Positions 10,321 to 21,067 of a stretch of 39,417 bases of DNA are shown here, in pieces. Source of the stretch: Laccaria trichodermophora (Eukaryota > Basidiomycota > Agaricomycetes > Agaricales > Hydnangiaceae); assembly GCA_018417955.1 (NCBI GenBank), contig JACTVC010000048.1:1-39417 (forward strand). The letters are read 5' to 3'. A program made the translations under genes and the position numbers. Each line of letters opens with the position of its first letter. The first letter of the stretch is position 1. The notes beneath the pieces were generated by a model that was given only the letters and a program-made list of their open reading frames with translations, was not told the DNA's origin and searched no databases.

Positions 10321-12800
10321 TAGGGTTGTATCAGTATAGTATCACTTACCTACTTCTTGCATGACAGTTACATTGTATTTACATTTGTTTGTCATTTTGT
10401 TTGTTGGTACTTCTTAACAAATCAACTCTACTTGAGACCACAACATGTATATTTTGTGTGTTCCTGTTCCAGGGTTGCAGGATCATCTACACATGACTCT
10501 CATCTCCAGAACCATGTTTCCTACTCCCTTTCACCTCCACCATCTGGCAAGCCTGCATCAGGAAAATCACTTCTTCCCTGAGGATATCCAGTGTAGACCC
10601 TGGATACCCAGAGGTTGTCATAGAAATCAGGGCATCAGGGTGTCCTGGAGCACTCTCAGGTACAGGTTCCTTTTTTTGATTTCTGAGGAGCAACCTGAGG
10701 TTGACCTGAGGTGCACTGAGGTTGACCTGGGGTGCACTGAGGTTGTCCCAGTGCCTGTCCTTAGAAAGCCCTGAAGCAGACCTTATAAGCCTTCAATTTT
10801 CCTCACCACACTATATTTGAATATATAAAGTGTCTATTGAATGTATTTAATTAGTGTACAACAATATAGTCATCCATTGTATCACTTGTATTTCCCCAGA
10901 CATGCATGGAGGCACTTCACTGGCTGTTCTTTTGCTATCACAGACCCCCAATTGCCTATGCTAACCACACAGTGCAAAGGTTTTGTTTTAAGAGTTTGGC
11001 AATATTCACACCTTGTGCTTATCTTGCATATTGAAAGGGTGTTGGTTGCCCATTTAGTCCTTCTTGAGGATGTCAGCAAAATCCAGAAAGTTGAGAATGG
11101 GAACCATGGCATTCATGAGATGATGTGTTTGGCATACTTGAGTCATGGAAGGTAGAGTTCTGTGGATGTGAAAACTTTCCACTGGTTGGAGAGTTGTTAG
11201 CCTGGTAACAGAGAGACAGTGGAAGGGGTGAGGTGGAGGGAAATGTGCATGATGTTAGAGCATGTACCACCCTTTCTGTTCCCTTTCTCTCCACCACCTG
11301 CTTATCTCTCCACTCATTCCCCTGAATGACTGAGTTCTCTGAAACATGTAGCATTGTCAATGTCCAGCTGATGGTACCTGATCACTATAAACACAAAACT
11401 TCTCAATGCAAAGTCAACAACTTACCAGGCTATGTCCTCAAAGCATATGTCACATCCATCAGACTTCATGTTGAAGCTGCCAAGGCTGAGGGCTTCATGT
11501 ACAGCATCCCCAATGGAATGGGTGATGGAGTTGGCAATAGCATGCAGGAGAGTTGAGAAAAGTCTAGGATGCAGCAAAATCAGCCACAGTAAAGTCTTGA
11601 CCAGAGGGCAGAATAATGCAAAAACTAACTCTTCTTATACTGGAAACATGTGGCACCCTAATGAGGACCCCAAAATTTTTTTGGGCAACTTGTTGATATC
11701 AAAACACAATCCTGGTCTATGTACAAATTACATACTTGATACCATTATCAAAACTACTACAAACCAGCCCAGAACATGGCTGGGTCTGGAGGGAAGCCTA
11801 AGAATCAGACAACTTCGACAATAAGGGGCAAAACAGTGACTGTGATACAGGATTGGAAGGGAATGCCCAGAAGCCATAGTGAAACAGTAGTATATAGCTA
11901 GATTTGGATATCATACATAATTAATTTATCTTTTGTATTGAACCACCATCTTGTCAGCAGTATTGCCTTCCCCTTGCACTATGTGTAGTGCTTTGTATAT
12001 CTGTACTTCCTACAGTATGCATATTATGTTGGGCCAGCTGAGTATCTTGTAACTGCTCACTCCTCACTTATGGGTGTTGATTCTAGATCTACCCATTCTT
12101 GCCTCCTCCTTCCCTCTTAGGAGGACTTTACCCTCCCCCACAGATTCCATGTGGACTCTGTTATGGTACTGCTTATACCATGTCATTCACATGTGCTTCA
12201 AGCCTGTGTCCTCTACTTTTGACACTTAGAAATAAAGTATTGACTTGGTATTGACTTGAGTGGAATGTTTGGCAAGCAAGGTGCAAGCAAACAACTTGGA
12301 TTCTTGACTCATGTGCAAGTCATACTGACTCATTAGTTATGGTACATTGTAGAATAGTGTAGAATATCCCACATGTATAAATACTGCCCCTCCAAATGCA
12401 TGAGAGGCATTTCTTAACTTTTACCCCACTTTACTCTCACATTTGAGAACTGCTGTAAGCACAAGCAGTACTTGTAGGACAAGGTAAGGCTTAGTGCTAC
12501 CAAGTCTGAACCTGTCCTAAGATCGTTACACTTCACACTAACATCACGTTTGATCATCAACTCACTCTGATCATTTGGCAGTTTGGTACTCAGGTTACTT
12601 ACTTAGTTTATCTGTTTACTTCAAAGAACCTCATGGTCCAGCTTGTGTCTTCTTTGGTAATCCAGGTAGTTATTCATTTTTACTCAATTGCTACTGACTA
12701 CTTGTATACTCATAGGAGTACACCAAAGATTACGAGCTGTATTGTAACATTGGTGGACACATTAAGAACATCTTTGTGAGTGATCAGTTATGTAACTGCT
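10321..12800. other. Intergenic region with no confident gene
   Basis: Several short open frames exist on both strands but none shows a recognisable domain. A 21-bp unit (gaggttgacctgaggtgcac) is repeated just over twice at 10697-10745. The sequence is moderately AT-rich, and the next plausible promoter element is near 12376. Confidence 0.45.
12376..12383 (+). promoter_or_regulatory. Candidate TATA box
   Basis: TATAAATA is followed by a C-rich run (ctgcccctcc). About 100 bases downstream a GTAAGG donor-like site lies in caaggtaaggct. It could drive the weak open frame from 13007 and the interrupted locus behind it, or belong to an old LTR. Nothing else in the sequence decides between these. 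Confidence 0.3.
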
Positions 12801-13006
12801 CTTGCCAGTGACCCTGAACTTGTTTCTTAATTTTCATAACCTCATTGTCTTTGCTCACTCTTGCACTAGCCACTTCGAATTCACTCAGTGCAGGTACAAT
12901 CCAGTTATCTGCATACTGACTAACGAATCTTCCATGTCTTACAGATCTAATTGCAATCATGGCTCATCAAGGTCTTACACACCTTTCACCATGAAAATGG
13001 ACTGAT

Positions 13007-13584
13007 CAACAGATTCGAATGCTCATCGTCTCTCATCCAACTATTGCCATTCCTCCCACAACTCCAAAGTCTCATCCTATGTTGACTTCTCCACTTGTCG
13101 CTCTCTGCATTCCAACAACTTTAATGTGATCAAGTCTTGGAATGCTCTCACCTCTGGTCACCGAGAGTTCCCTGGTTGCAGCACACCTTCACTTCATCCA
13201 GAATTCAGAGACTTTGAATGGCTTCCTCAGGCATTAGTGGAGATGGGCTGGTTTAGAAAGGAATTGCAGTTGCTTGATGATGTTCTTATGAAAGTCAGTT
13301 TGCTTCACTGCTATCCATACTCACTGAAGCTCTATTCGGCCAATCAAGACTTGTTGAATGACCTTGACAGGTTACTGGAAGAACACTTTTTGGTAACACA
13401 AGATGCTGGCGCACTTCTGAAGGATAGTACACTAAGTATGTGGAGCCTACCTAACTGGGGACGTGGTAAGGAGGATATCCCCAACTCGCACTGGTTGACT
13501 GTGGAGGAGTTTGGGATTGTGGCAGCCTGGTTCTGTTGGGATGTTGAGTGCCTTTTACATTACCTCACATGTTTTTGTACATAG
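13007..13584 (+). CDS. Hypothetical open frame, possible 5' part of the interrupted locus
   Basis: The frame is open from 13007, just after a TGA, to a stop at 13584; the first non-ATG start-like codon is GTG at 13126. The middle (HPEFRDFEWLPQALVEMGW and DLLNDLDRLLEEHFLV) looks like folded protein, but I do not recognise a family. There is no ATG at a good position, so upstream exons would be needed. It sits just before the low-complexity locus and may belong to it. Confidence 0.3.
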
Positions 13585-13771
13585 CATTGAATGCTCTCGT
13601 TCAGTATGAATCTGGTCCAAGAATGAGAAGTGGTTCCAAGCTTCTGATGTCTGACCACCTCAACATTCTTCCAAATCCATGACAACATCCATCTCAAGCC
13701 ATGCTCAGCTGCTTCAGGTTCCACACAAGCCACCATGCTCAGAAGATCTCGTACTCTTGTGAACACCAATT

Positions 13772-14108
13772 ATGATGCCCCCCTGCACTCACGACTGGGC
13801 ACCCTCAGCTGATACATACACACATGACACACAATGTAACCATGTTCATTCACCCCCTGCTCATCTATTACCAGTACAAGGTACTACAAATATTCTGAAC
13901 TTGAAGCCCCCGCCTGAAACGAGGATTTCAGAATCGACACCCATCGCACCGAGTGCCAGATCAACTCTATCACATCCAACAACTCATGCACCTCCTCATG
14001 CTGATTCTGTCAGGCTCCCCAACTTTGAACATGGCCCTTGGGACTCCCACAAGACGACAGTGCCCAAAGTTGATGAAGAAGCACCCACTGCTGGTGTCCA
14101 TTCTCACA
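13772..14108 (+). pseudogene. Interrupted locus, piece 1 (Ser/Thr/Pro/His-rich unknown protein)
   Basis: The open frame ends at the hAT-like insertion at 14109. It encodes HAPPHADSVRLPNFEHGPWD followed by a TT-P-V-E acidic stretch. The same order of motifs recurs at 30600-30780 (HAPPCISSFKLPEFECASWD) and, more weakly, at about 32070-32200 (KFKRCPWELWELPKT). I recognise no known domain. The piece continues at 14757 once the insertion and one copy of its 8-bp duplication are removed. Confidence 0.6.
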
Positions 14109-14748
14109 TAGTGTTTGCAGGTCCAGTCTACAGGACTGAAGATATACATAGGACTGAACTGGACTGAACCACAGTCTGGTCTTTTTCCAGTTGCAGTTGC
14201 CCACATTTGTGGTCAGTCCAGTTGCCAGTTGCCATGTTTTTGTAAATATATAAAAACCAAAAAAGACCAGTTTAGACTGGTTGCAACTGGCCTTTCGTCC
14301 CATCACGTGCTGGACCTTACTCGTTCACATTTTACTTAATTTTCGGTCTCTGAAAATCATCAAAAATGGTCAAGAATTGGTTGAGATATGGCCAACAACA
14401 TTTTTATATGCAATCTGTATGTATGTTCTCCCTGTTTTCACCATATCTCAGTCAAATCTTGATGGAATTGCTTAGATTTTTGATCAGTCTACAGAGAATT
14501 AAAATATCTATCTACATATGCAATGTACGTGAGGTAATATTTAGTTTCTGTGGTGTAATAAATTTTACAACAAAAGACCGGTCGCAACTGGTCTGGACCG
14601 GTCTTTTTCGTGTTGTGGACCAATTAGGACTGGTCCAAAGCAGTCCGGTTGCAGTCCCTCAATATTTGGATCGGTCTAGACCAGTTGCAGTTGCCAGTTG
14701 TGTTGTTTTGAGGTAAAAAACTGGACTTAACTGGACCTGTGAACACTA
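14109..14748. mobile_element. hAT-like MITE 1 (640 bp)
   Basis: The termini are inverted: left tagtgtttgcaggtccag, right read inward tagtgttcacaggtccag. The 8-bp target duplication ttctcaca is perfect at 14101-14108 and 14749-14756. TAG-type termini with an 8-bp duplication are typical of the hAT superfamily. The interior is rich in short ctggac / gtccag / accggtc motifs in both orientations, which could be subterminal transposase-binding repeats. It has no transposase frame and is therefore non-autonomous. Confidence 0.9.
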
Positions 14749-14756
14749 TTCTCACA

Positions 14757-14914
14757 CATCAACTCAATGTGAACTCTCCACTCACCATGAAGTCAATGAA
14801 CCTTCTCCCATTGAGTCATTTCTCCACATTCAGACTCCAGAGACATCCTGAAGGTCTGAAACCCCTATTGGAACTAAGGCCAGTGACCAGTCATTGGTTC
14901 TTGCCACTCAAGAT
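14757..14914 (+). pseudogene. Interrupted locus, piece 2
   Basis: The piece runs from the second copy of the MITE 1 target to the first copy of the next insertion's target. It encodes HPEGLKPLLELRPVTSHWF followed by LPLK. A parallel sequence, HPEGLKGLKTPLEQMPVISW, occurs in piece 3 at about 28290-28355, showing internal repetition of the locus. Confidence 0.6.
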
Positions 14915-16446
14915 TAGTGCTTGGAAGTTAGGTTAATTAACTGGAAAATAACCAAGACCAGACTGGACCTAACTGCAAAAAAGCTGGACCATGGTTAGTG
15001 GTTAGTCAATTCTGGAAATGAAATAACCGGTGATACGGGTGAAAAGTATTCAACCGTATAAAATCCGATTTTCGTGATTTTACCGTTAAAATGGTCTTCT
15101 CTGTACATACACTATATACAAATTGCAATGATATAAGAGTCTTTGAACATACCTGGTTCAGTAGACTAAAAGTGCACATGCGTCGAGTCTGAACATAGGA
15201 CTAAGGCCTTGGAGCTGGCAGCAGTATGCGCCGTGACATTATACTTGGAGCCTATCTAGGATTCACCCACCATGAAATAGAGTATAAAGAAGCTCTAGAG
15301 TAAAACCACCCAACGCAGGGACAAGATTGCATTACTACCAAGGGTTTAGAAACATGTAATGGATTTTTAATATGGAAACTTGGACTTTTATCCTGTGATA
15401 AATACCTCCAAGACTTTTAGAGGATAAACTGTATGTGGACATTGTGAAATAATGTTCTACTACTAGAAAGACTATACTGCGACCATGTAGTATATGTATG
15501 AGGACCAAGCGTGGCCTGCGGCCATGTAAAGAGTCAAGTACAGCAATTCCCGCGTACGCATCAGAGAGTGATGTGTAGCATCGTCCAAGACGCTATGAAA
15601 TGCGCACCTGGAAAGACATTAGGTAATCCATCCTGGAGACCCCCTGATAACTAAGAAAGTCATTTGAAGTCCTTTGGAGTACCATCCGATCTCCATATGA
15701 TACAGAAACCGAGCCGAGGCATTTTAATCAAAATAACCTCCGGAAATAAAGAAGCCGGCAGCTTGCTGCATATGTATCGGCCTGGCAATTGCTAAAATGA
15801 CATGATACGTCAAATTGGTAACTGATGCCAAGAGAAAGAAGCATAAGGAACCGGTCTGGGCCAAGGATAATTAAAAACCGGACTATTAAATGTACGCATC
15901 AAATACTGATGTGTTCATAAGAGAAAGATACCAACACTACAAAAACTGTAGTGTATCAAAGAAAGACACTATAAAACTATACCACATGATTATTAAAAAG
16001 CTATTTATATTCCATTTGTAATTTCGGACCGATATAAACCGTAGAAAAACACATGTAAAAGTGTAGATAGGAGTTCTGGAGTATAAAAGGAGAGCACTGG
16101 CAGGTCAAAAGGCAAGCAATCGCCCCCCGTTGACCAGCTAGTTGCACTCCAAGTAGAGACTTAGGAGGTGGACAGTTGTAATCAATTAAAGGAGATTTCT
16201 TCATGGTCAGAAAAGTACAGTGTGAACGAAGCCAGCATGCTTGGGAGTCAGCTTACTTGGAGACTTGAATAAGAGGTTTTTAAGCACAGTATCATTCAGA
16301 CGAGACAGCGTACTCGTACCCTTTGTTTTGGAGCGTAGTGACATAATAATAGCTCAAGGGAGTTATAAAAGTCCGATAAATTCGTGTTTCATGTCAATAA
16401 AGAAGTCTGTGTGCAAGAACTTTGCATTTGAGCAACCAGGATCCCT

Positions 16447-16451
16447 GAAAG
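16447..16451. repeat. Target-site duplication, left copy
   Basis: GAAAG lies directly outside the left LTR and is repeated directly outside the right LTR at 27352-27356. Five bases is a standard duplication length for LTR-element integrases. Confidence 0.95.
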
Positions 16452-16819
16452 TGTGAAACCGAAGGGCTGATCGGGACTTCTCGACGAAGGCGTGAGTGCG
16501 AGATAGCGGCGGAGAAGATCCGGGGTACGCGAGAGAGAGAAAGTAATGTGGTGCCGCAAGGCGTCACCACGTTGAGATTATCCTGTGACCCAGGAACTGG
16601 AGCGCGGTCACCCGGCGCAGGACTCTTGTATCCCGGAGGGGAGGCATAAGGCTGCCTAGCCGTACAGAAAAGGGGTGACTCCGTCCACATGTAATATATG
16701 ATGTGGTTGCAAAGTGTGTTATTTATTTTGTAAGCGACACTATATAGTGAGAAGTAAACAGAAGTAAATACGATGATCCTAGGTCACGCAAGAGTAGCTT
16801 ATACTAGCACACCGTTACA
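16452..16819 (-). repeat. 3' LTR (368 bp) of the giant LTR element
   Basis: This copy matches 26984-27351 with no difference that I could find by eye, and has TG...CA ends. It is the 3' LTR because a minus-strand G-rich polypurine tract lies next to it at about 16820-16830. It repeats the first 80 or so codons of ORF1, here without the rest of the gene. A minus-strand TATATA-type sequence lies at about 16739-16746. Confidence 0.95.
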
Positions 16820-16831
16820 AAGCCCCCCCGT
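16820..16831 (-). other. Polypurine tract
   Basis: On the minus strand the sequence reads ACGGGGGGGCTT directly before the 3' LTR. Its position and purine run fit the primer for plus-strand DNA synthesis, and it fixes the element's orientation as minus. Confidence 0.8.
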
Positions 16832-17338
16832 GAGATTGGAGCATCGACCATGGGCGCAATCGTTCCCTTTCCACTGAGTTTCTTGTGGTATCTTCTTTGA
16901 CCTGTTGACAGCCTCATACTACGTTCATCCCGTCGTTTCGCTTTGACTTGAACAGCTTAGCCGGGCAGTTAGACATCAGACAGTCATCGGCAGGGTCGAT
17001 GTGAAATAATGGAGGCAATGATACTCATCGGGTTCTGAGAAAGGTAGCGTTGTCGCGCCGTTCATGGCCAGGTAGAACTCAATGTAACAGAGTCAGGTAG
17101 AGATACCCTTCGCGCCGTAAGGCCATGGGGAGTTGGATAGTAAGTCTGTGATGACTGGGGCGCAGAAGATAGGAGGTAGGAGTGAGACTCGTATGGTGAG
17201 CAGCAAGTGAATTATCTGGTGAGGAAGGAGAATGGGCGACCACTGATGTCTTTGGGGGTTTACGTGTCGAACCGAAGTTCTTGATAATGTTTTGGCGGTG
17301 TAGATCTACGACGTTTACTCGAAAGGCGTCATTCCCGA

Positions 17339-20300
17339 TTATGCAGTCCCCGCGTAATGGGGTGGATCATAGGTGGTTGAGTTATGGATGCAATGGTGTT
17401 TGGATCCCGTTCCACACCGACGAACTTGATCGTGCCACGTATCAGTAGGCCGTCCGAGAGCTCCTACAGAGTCTCCATAGTCATCGGAGGATCCCAAAGA
17501 CTCCATCTTATTTTGCTGCTGGTGATGCTTGTAGATTCCCCATTGACGTGCTTGTTCAAGGATTACTATAAAAAACTCTTGGTAGTAATCTTGCTTTTGT
17601 CTTATACGAGTGGCTCTGTATACTTGTTTAACGGTCAACCGTAAGGGTGTCCTGTGAAACATAAAGTTCGACGCAGCGAATACTAATGGGTTGGTGGTCG
17701 CGATTCTTCTCGTTCTAACCTTGAAATCCTTGAAGAGTGTGGTTAAGGGAATGTCTGGGCTCTTCGTCCTAGTATTAGAATCTTCCTCCTCCGGTAGAAA
17801 TTTATCGTTCAGCCGGATCACATGAGTTACCATAGCTGAATCAGCTTGAATGACGGAGAGGGGAGTCCGTTCGTGAACGGCCCTAGAATTCGTGTTCGTG
17901 TCGTTGACAACGGATTCTCGCTCGGGGCTCTGAGCAGCGTGCAAGTAGTCTGTCGCGCTTTTAATCGAACCATCGATTTTCTTGGGGTCATTTCTGGCAG
18001 ACTCCTCCGCATTATTTGTACCCAGATAACAATCGGTGTCGCTGTCCCTAACGTCACCCGGAGTCAAAGGAGAAAACTTCCTGAGGGGTTCTGGTTCCAC
18101 GAGGGAGCAGGGAGTTACCTTTGACACAGCTAACGTCTCAAGTTGTGAGTGTTCGTAGGTCCCGCAAAGTTGAATACATTGCCCTCGCGTTCTGATTAAG
18201 TCCTCCTGGGCATCTCTGGGGCGCTGCCATTCGTATTCGTCGGGTTCCGCTTCACATCCATCAGGGACTATGAGAGTTTGAAGGGACGGAATCTGATAAC
18301 GCTCATTTCGGTAGTACATAGAGCAAGCATGGTGATCTCCACTGTTCTTCGCGGACCCCTCCAGTAAGATTCTTTCCAAGCAGAATTTCCTGCTATATCC
18401 GTTCCCTCGCCTCGGTTCATACGAGAGAGCACTAAGATGAGCTAGATCCGCTTTCCTTGCTGAAGAGAGCACGTTGATCCGAAGTTGTCTACCTTCACTG
18501 ATGGCGATGATGAATGAGTTGTCCATGCCAGCTTCTGATCGTGTTCGGGTCCGTTCTGAGTTGTCGAAGGTTGGAGTGTGACAAATAGACACGGCGGCAA
18601 CCCTTATCGCAAAGACGATTACTGATTTTAGAGCAGCGAGTTGTACGCGCTTAGAGGACCAAATTTCTCGCGCCGTGACGTGATGGAGACCCTCCTTCAG
18701 GAACCATTGAGTAGGTTGTTCTTCTGTGTTATTTGTCCATATTCCTATGTAGCGGTCCCCAGCTTCCTTCATCCTCGCCTCGGGATCCAGTATCCAGAAT
18801 GGGGCTCCTCTTTGGTCCTCAATATTTGCAACGGCTGATGGAGCTTGTTCGCGGCTTCGTAGGGATTTGATGAACTTAAGAACCAGTACACCAGATTGGC
18901 TTACAACACTCCATAGAGCTCCGTGCGCTCTGCCGAAGGAGCGGAAGTCGTTAGGGAGTTCGCATAGAATTTCTTTCCTCGTATTGTCTGGTACTTGATT
19001 CAGCCGAATTAACTTGCTGGTATGATAGTCATGATTTCCTTCAGGGTCAAAGGGCGAGGTTTTGTCACTCCTCTGATAATCAAAGGTAGATCCGTACTTC
19101 AAACTTTTCTTGCCAGTGTTACGATCCTTTAGAGGTTTGAGAGAGTGAAGGTTAAATTTGAATAAGGTGTAGTTTCTACTATCTCTTAACTCTTGAAAGG
19201 ATCGTCCCTCTTCGATGCGGGCTTTAGCTACTAGCTGATCTTGAAACAGGGTGATAGCACTCCCTTCGATGACGAGTTGAATAGTTACCAAGGCTTCGAT
19301 ATGGTCTTCTGTAAGTTGACTAAGCAGAGAGGGTCTGTGTGGAGGTTTGTTCTTTGACATTGTCACGCTCACAGTGGATGTTATTCGATTACATCTCGTC
19401 GATAGGGTATGATTCCGAAACCATTTGGTGGAAGACTGTAAGCCGTGGTAGTACGCATAAATCAGGGCTCGGAGCCCATTCGACTCGCTCTTCTCAGCAG
19501 GGGAATCGTAAACGCGAAACGTCTGCTCCGTAGTCGTATTGCAAATTTCCACTTGTCCCTCCGTTAGCGGGTGGTTTGTTGATGCAAGCGCAAGATTGTC
19601 TTGGCTTGAAGCGACAGTTCCAGGTAATCCAAATACGTTAACAACTCCTTCAATAGAAGGTCTGGCGAATTCTTTTCGCTCCCTGGGACCTGCGGCTGGT
19701 AGCTCCGTCAACATGGCTTTCATTACTACTAATGGGAAGGTCTGCGATGGAATACTACGCATGAACGGTAACACGCCCGTTAGATCAGAGGGATCAGAGT
19801 TAATCTTCCACTGAGCCTCAAAAGTAGGCGTGCAAGTTTCAACATTCTTCCTATTGAATGGCTGGGATAACCATTCTTGTGATCGCGCTGTGAAGCGGCG
19901 GGGACCTGCGTGTGTATTCTCATATGGAGATCCATGTTTCCGTCGTGCCATAGAGTTGACTACTGACTCGAGCACACAGAAAAACAACCTTTGTAGTCGC
20001 GCTATAAAGCGGCGAGATCCAGAGGGAGTTCTCCCATATGAAGCCTGAGATCTAAGCATATAACATAATATATAGTCAACTTCTAACTCGGGTACATATG
20101 GACATATTTCCCATCCATCGTAGATGAGATATGGAGGCTCATTTTGTCCTCCATGATGATAGCTCGTGGGGTTTGAGAGTTTCTCATAGAATAACTCCCT
20201 AGTATAATGAGGAGTGGGGCAAGGTTCATTCGTCCTATTGCCTTTCGTAATCTCCTTGTGGATTTTCAGGTCTACTGGGGTGCGCTGTTGCCATTGTCTT

Positions 20301-21067
20301 GCATAATCCTCGTCCCGCGGAAATTCATAAGGTCTGACTCCTATCTGGTGAGTCCTAGAGTCGACCTTGGAGCGCGTTGGAATATCTTCGAGATCATTTA
20401 CGACAGTATCGTCCTTTGTCTCGCCGGAGCTCGAACTTCCACTGAGACTCTCACTCATGGTTCTTATCCAGGCTTCGCGCTTCGCTTCAGCTGCGAGCTT
20501 GCAACTCGTATGACTACTCGGTTCGTGAATGGTTTCCTGTTGCATGGCACGGAACGTAGGTTTAGACGCCGTGATCGAATTGGCCTGAGATTCATCAGAA
20601 ATGCGGGTACCGATTGAGTACGCTGGGTTTCGAGCAATGTTCTCCGCCGTTGTATCGTACTCTAACGGAGCAATCCCGTCCGAGTCGAATTCAGGCAATA
20701 TGGTCGTATATTGATACTTCCATCCGTTTTTTACTGCAGGATCGTGACGGTCCAAGTGCAAATGTGCCGAAGCCTGTGCGGTTGGACATCTTGTGTCAGG
20801 TGTAGTCTCAGGATTGAGGTGAGTATGAGCTTCGACCGTTGTTTCGACAAGCTTTAAATCATCTAATCCTTGAGCAATGCTTCGGTATACAGCCTCTCGT
20901 CCCGCCACAGCTCGACGTACAGGCCTAACATTGTGGTGAATGACAGGTGTTGCCCCCCGTACTTCAATTTGACGTCTGGGGCTCCCGTGAACTCGCGCCC
21001 TATTTGCAGCTAGGGCAGCGGGGTTAGTTGGTACGGCGACTTCTTTTGTTCTGCTTGGCGTACAATC
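17339..21067 (-). CDS. ORF2 of the giant LTR element, unknown protein (1189 aa or more)
   Basis: The frame is open from 21067 to the stop at 17339. The first start-like codon is GTG at 20908 (1189 aa), and no ATG occurs upstream of it in the frame. It overlaps the last 58 bases of ORF1 in the -1 frame, so it may be expressed as a fusion by frameshifting, or by splicing. The sequence is hydrophilic, with Ser-rich and acidic stretches near the N terminus. Two related segments (SYGRTPSGSRRFIARLQ and SPYENTHAGPRRFTARSQ) point to internal duplication. No catalytic motif of pol proteins was recognised. Function unknown. Confidence 0.75.
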   Translation of the reverse strand, partial: DCTPSRTKEVAVPTNPAALAANRARVHGSPRRQIEVRGATPVIHHNVRPVRRAVAGREAVYRSIAQGLDDLKLVETTVEAHTHLNPETTPDTRCPTAQASAHLHLDRHDPAVKNGWKYQYTTILPEFDSDGIAPLEYDTTAENIARNPAYSIGTRISDESQANSITASKPTFRAMQQETIHEPSSHTSCKLAAEAKREAWIRTMSESLSGSSSSGETKDDTVVNDLEDIPTRSKVDSRTHQIGVRPYEFPRDEDYARQWQQRTPVDLKIHKEITKGNRTNEPCPTPHYTRELFYEKLSNPTSYHHGGQNEPPYLIYDGWEICPYVPELEVDYILCYMLRSQASYGRTPSGSRRFIARLQRLFFCVLESVVNSMARRKHGSPYENTHAGPRRFTARSQEWLSQPFNRKNVETCTPTFEAQWKINSDPSDLTGVLPFMRSIPSQTFPLVVMKAMLTELPAAGPRERKEFARPSIEGVVNVFGLPGTVASSQDNLALASTNHPLTEGQVEICNTTTEQTFRVYDSPAEKSESNGLRALIYAYYHGLQSSTKWFRNHTLSTRCNRITSTVSVTMSKNKPPHRPSLLSQLTEDHIEALVTIQLVIEGSAITLFQDQLVAKARIEEGRSFQELRDSRNYTLFKFNLHSLKPLKDRNTGKKSLKYGSTFDYQRSDKTSPFDPEGNHDYHTSKLIRLNQVPDNTRKEILCELPNDFRSFGRAHGALWSVVSQSGVLVLKFIKSLRSREQAPSAVANIEDQRGAPFWILDPEARMKEAGDRYIGIWTNNTEEQPTQWFLKEGLHHVTAREIWSSKRVQLAALKSVIVFAIRVAAVSICHTPTFDNSERTRTRSEAGMDNSFIIAISEGRQLRINVLSSARKADLAHLSALSYEPRRGNGYSRKFCLERILLEGSAKNSGDHHACSMYYRNERYQIPSLQTLIVPDGCEAEPDEYEWQRPRDAQEDLIRTRGQCIQLCGTYEHSQLETLAVSKVTPCSLVEPEPLRKFSPLTPGDVRDSDTDCYLGTNNAEESARNDPKKIDGSIKSATDYLHAAQSPERESVVNDTNTNSRAVHERTPLSVIQADSAMVTHVIRLNDKFLPEEEDSNTRTKSPDIPLTTLFKDFKVRTRRIATTNPLVFAASNFMFHRTPLRLTVKQVYRATRIRQKQDYYQEFFIVILEQARQWGIYKHHQQQNKMESLGSSDDYGDSVGALGRPTDTWHDQVRRCGTGSKHHCIHNSTTYDPPHYAGTA

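Noticed and set aside
10487..10693. A GHPDALISM peptide on the minus strand as an inverted TPR fragment
   Set aside because: Only about ten residues resemble the TPR unit; the following sequence does not, so chance is likely.
16394..16690. A 98-codon minus-strand frame as a separate gene
   Set aside because: It is the LTR copy of the ORF1 start and runs out of the element into flanking DNA.
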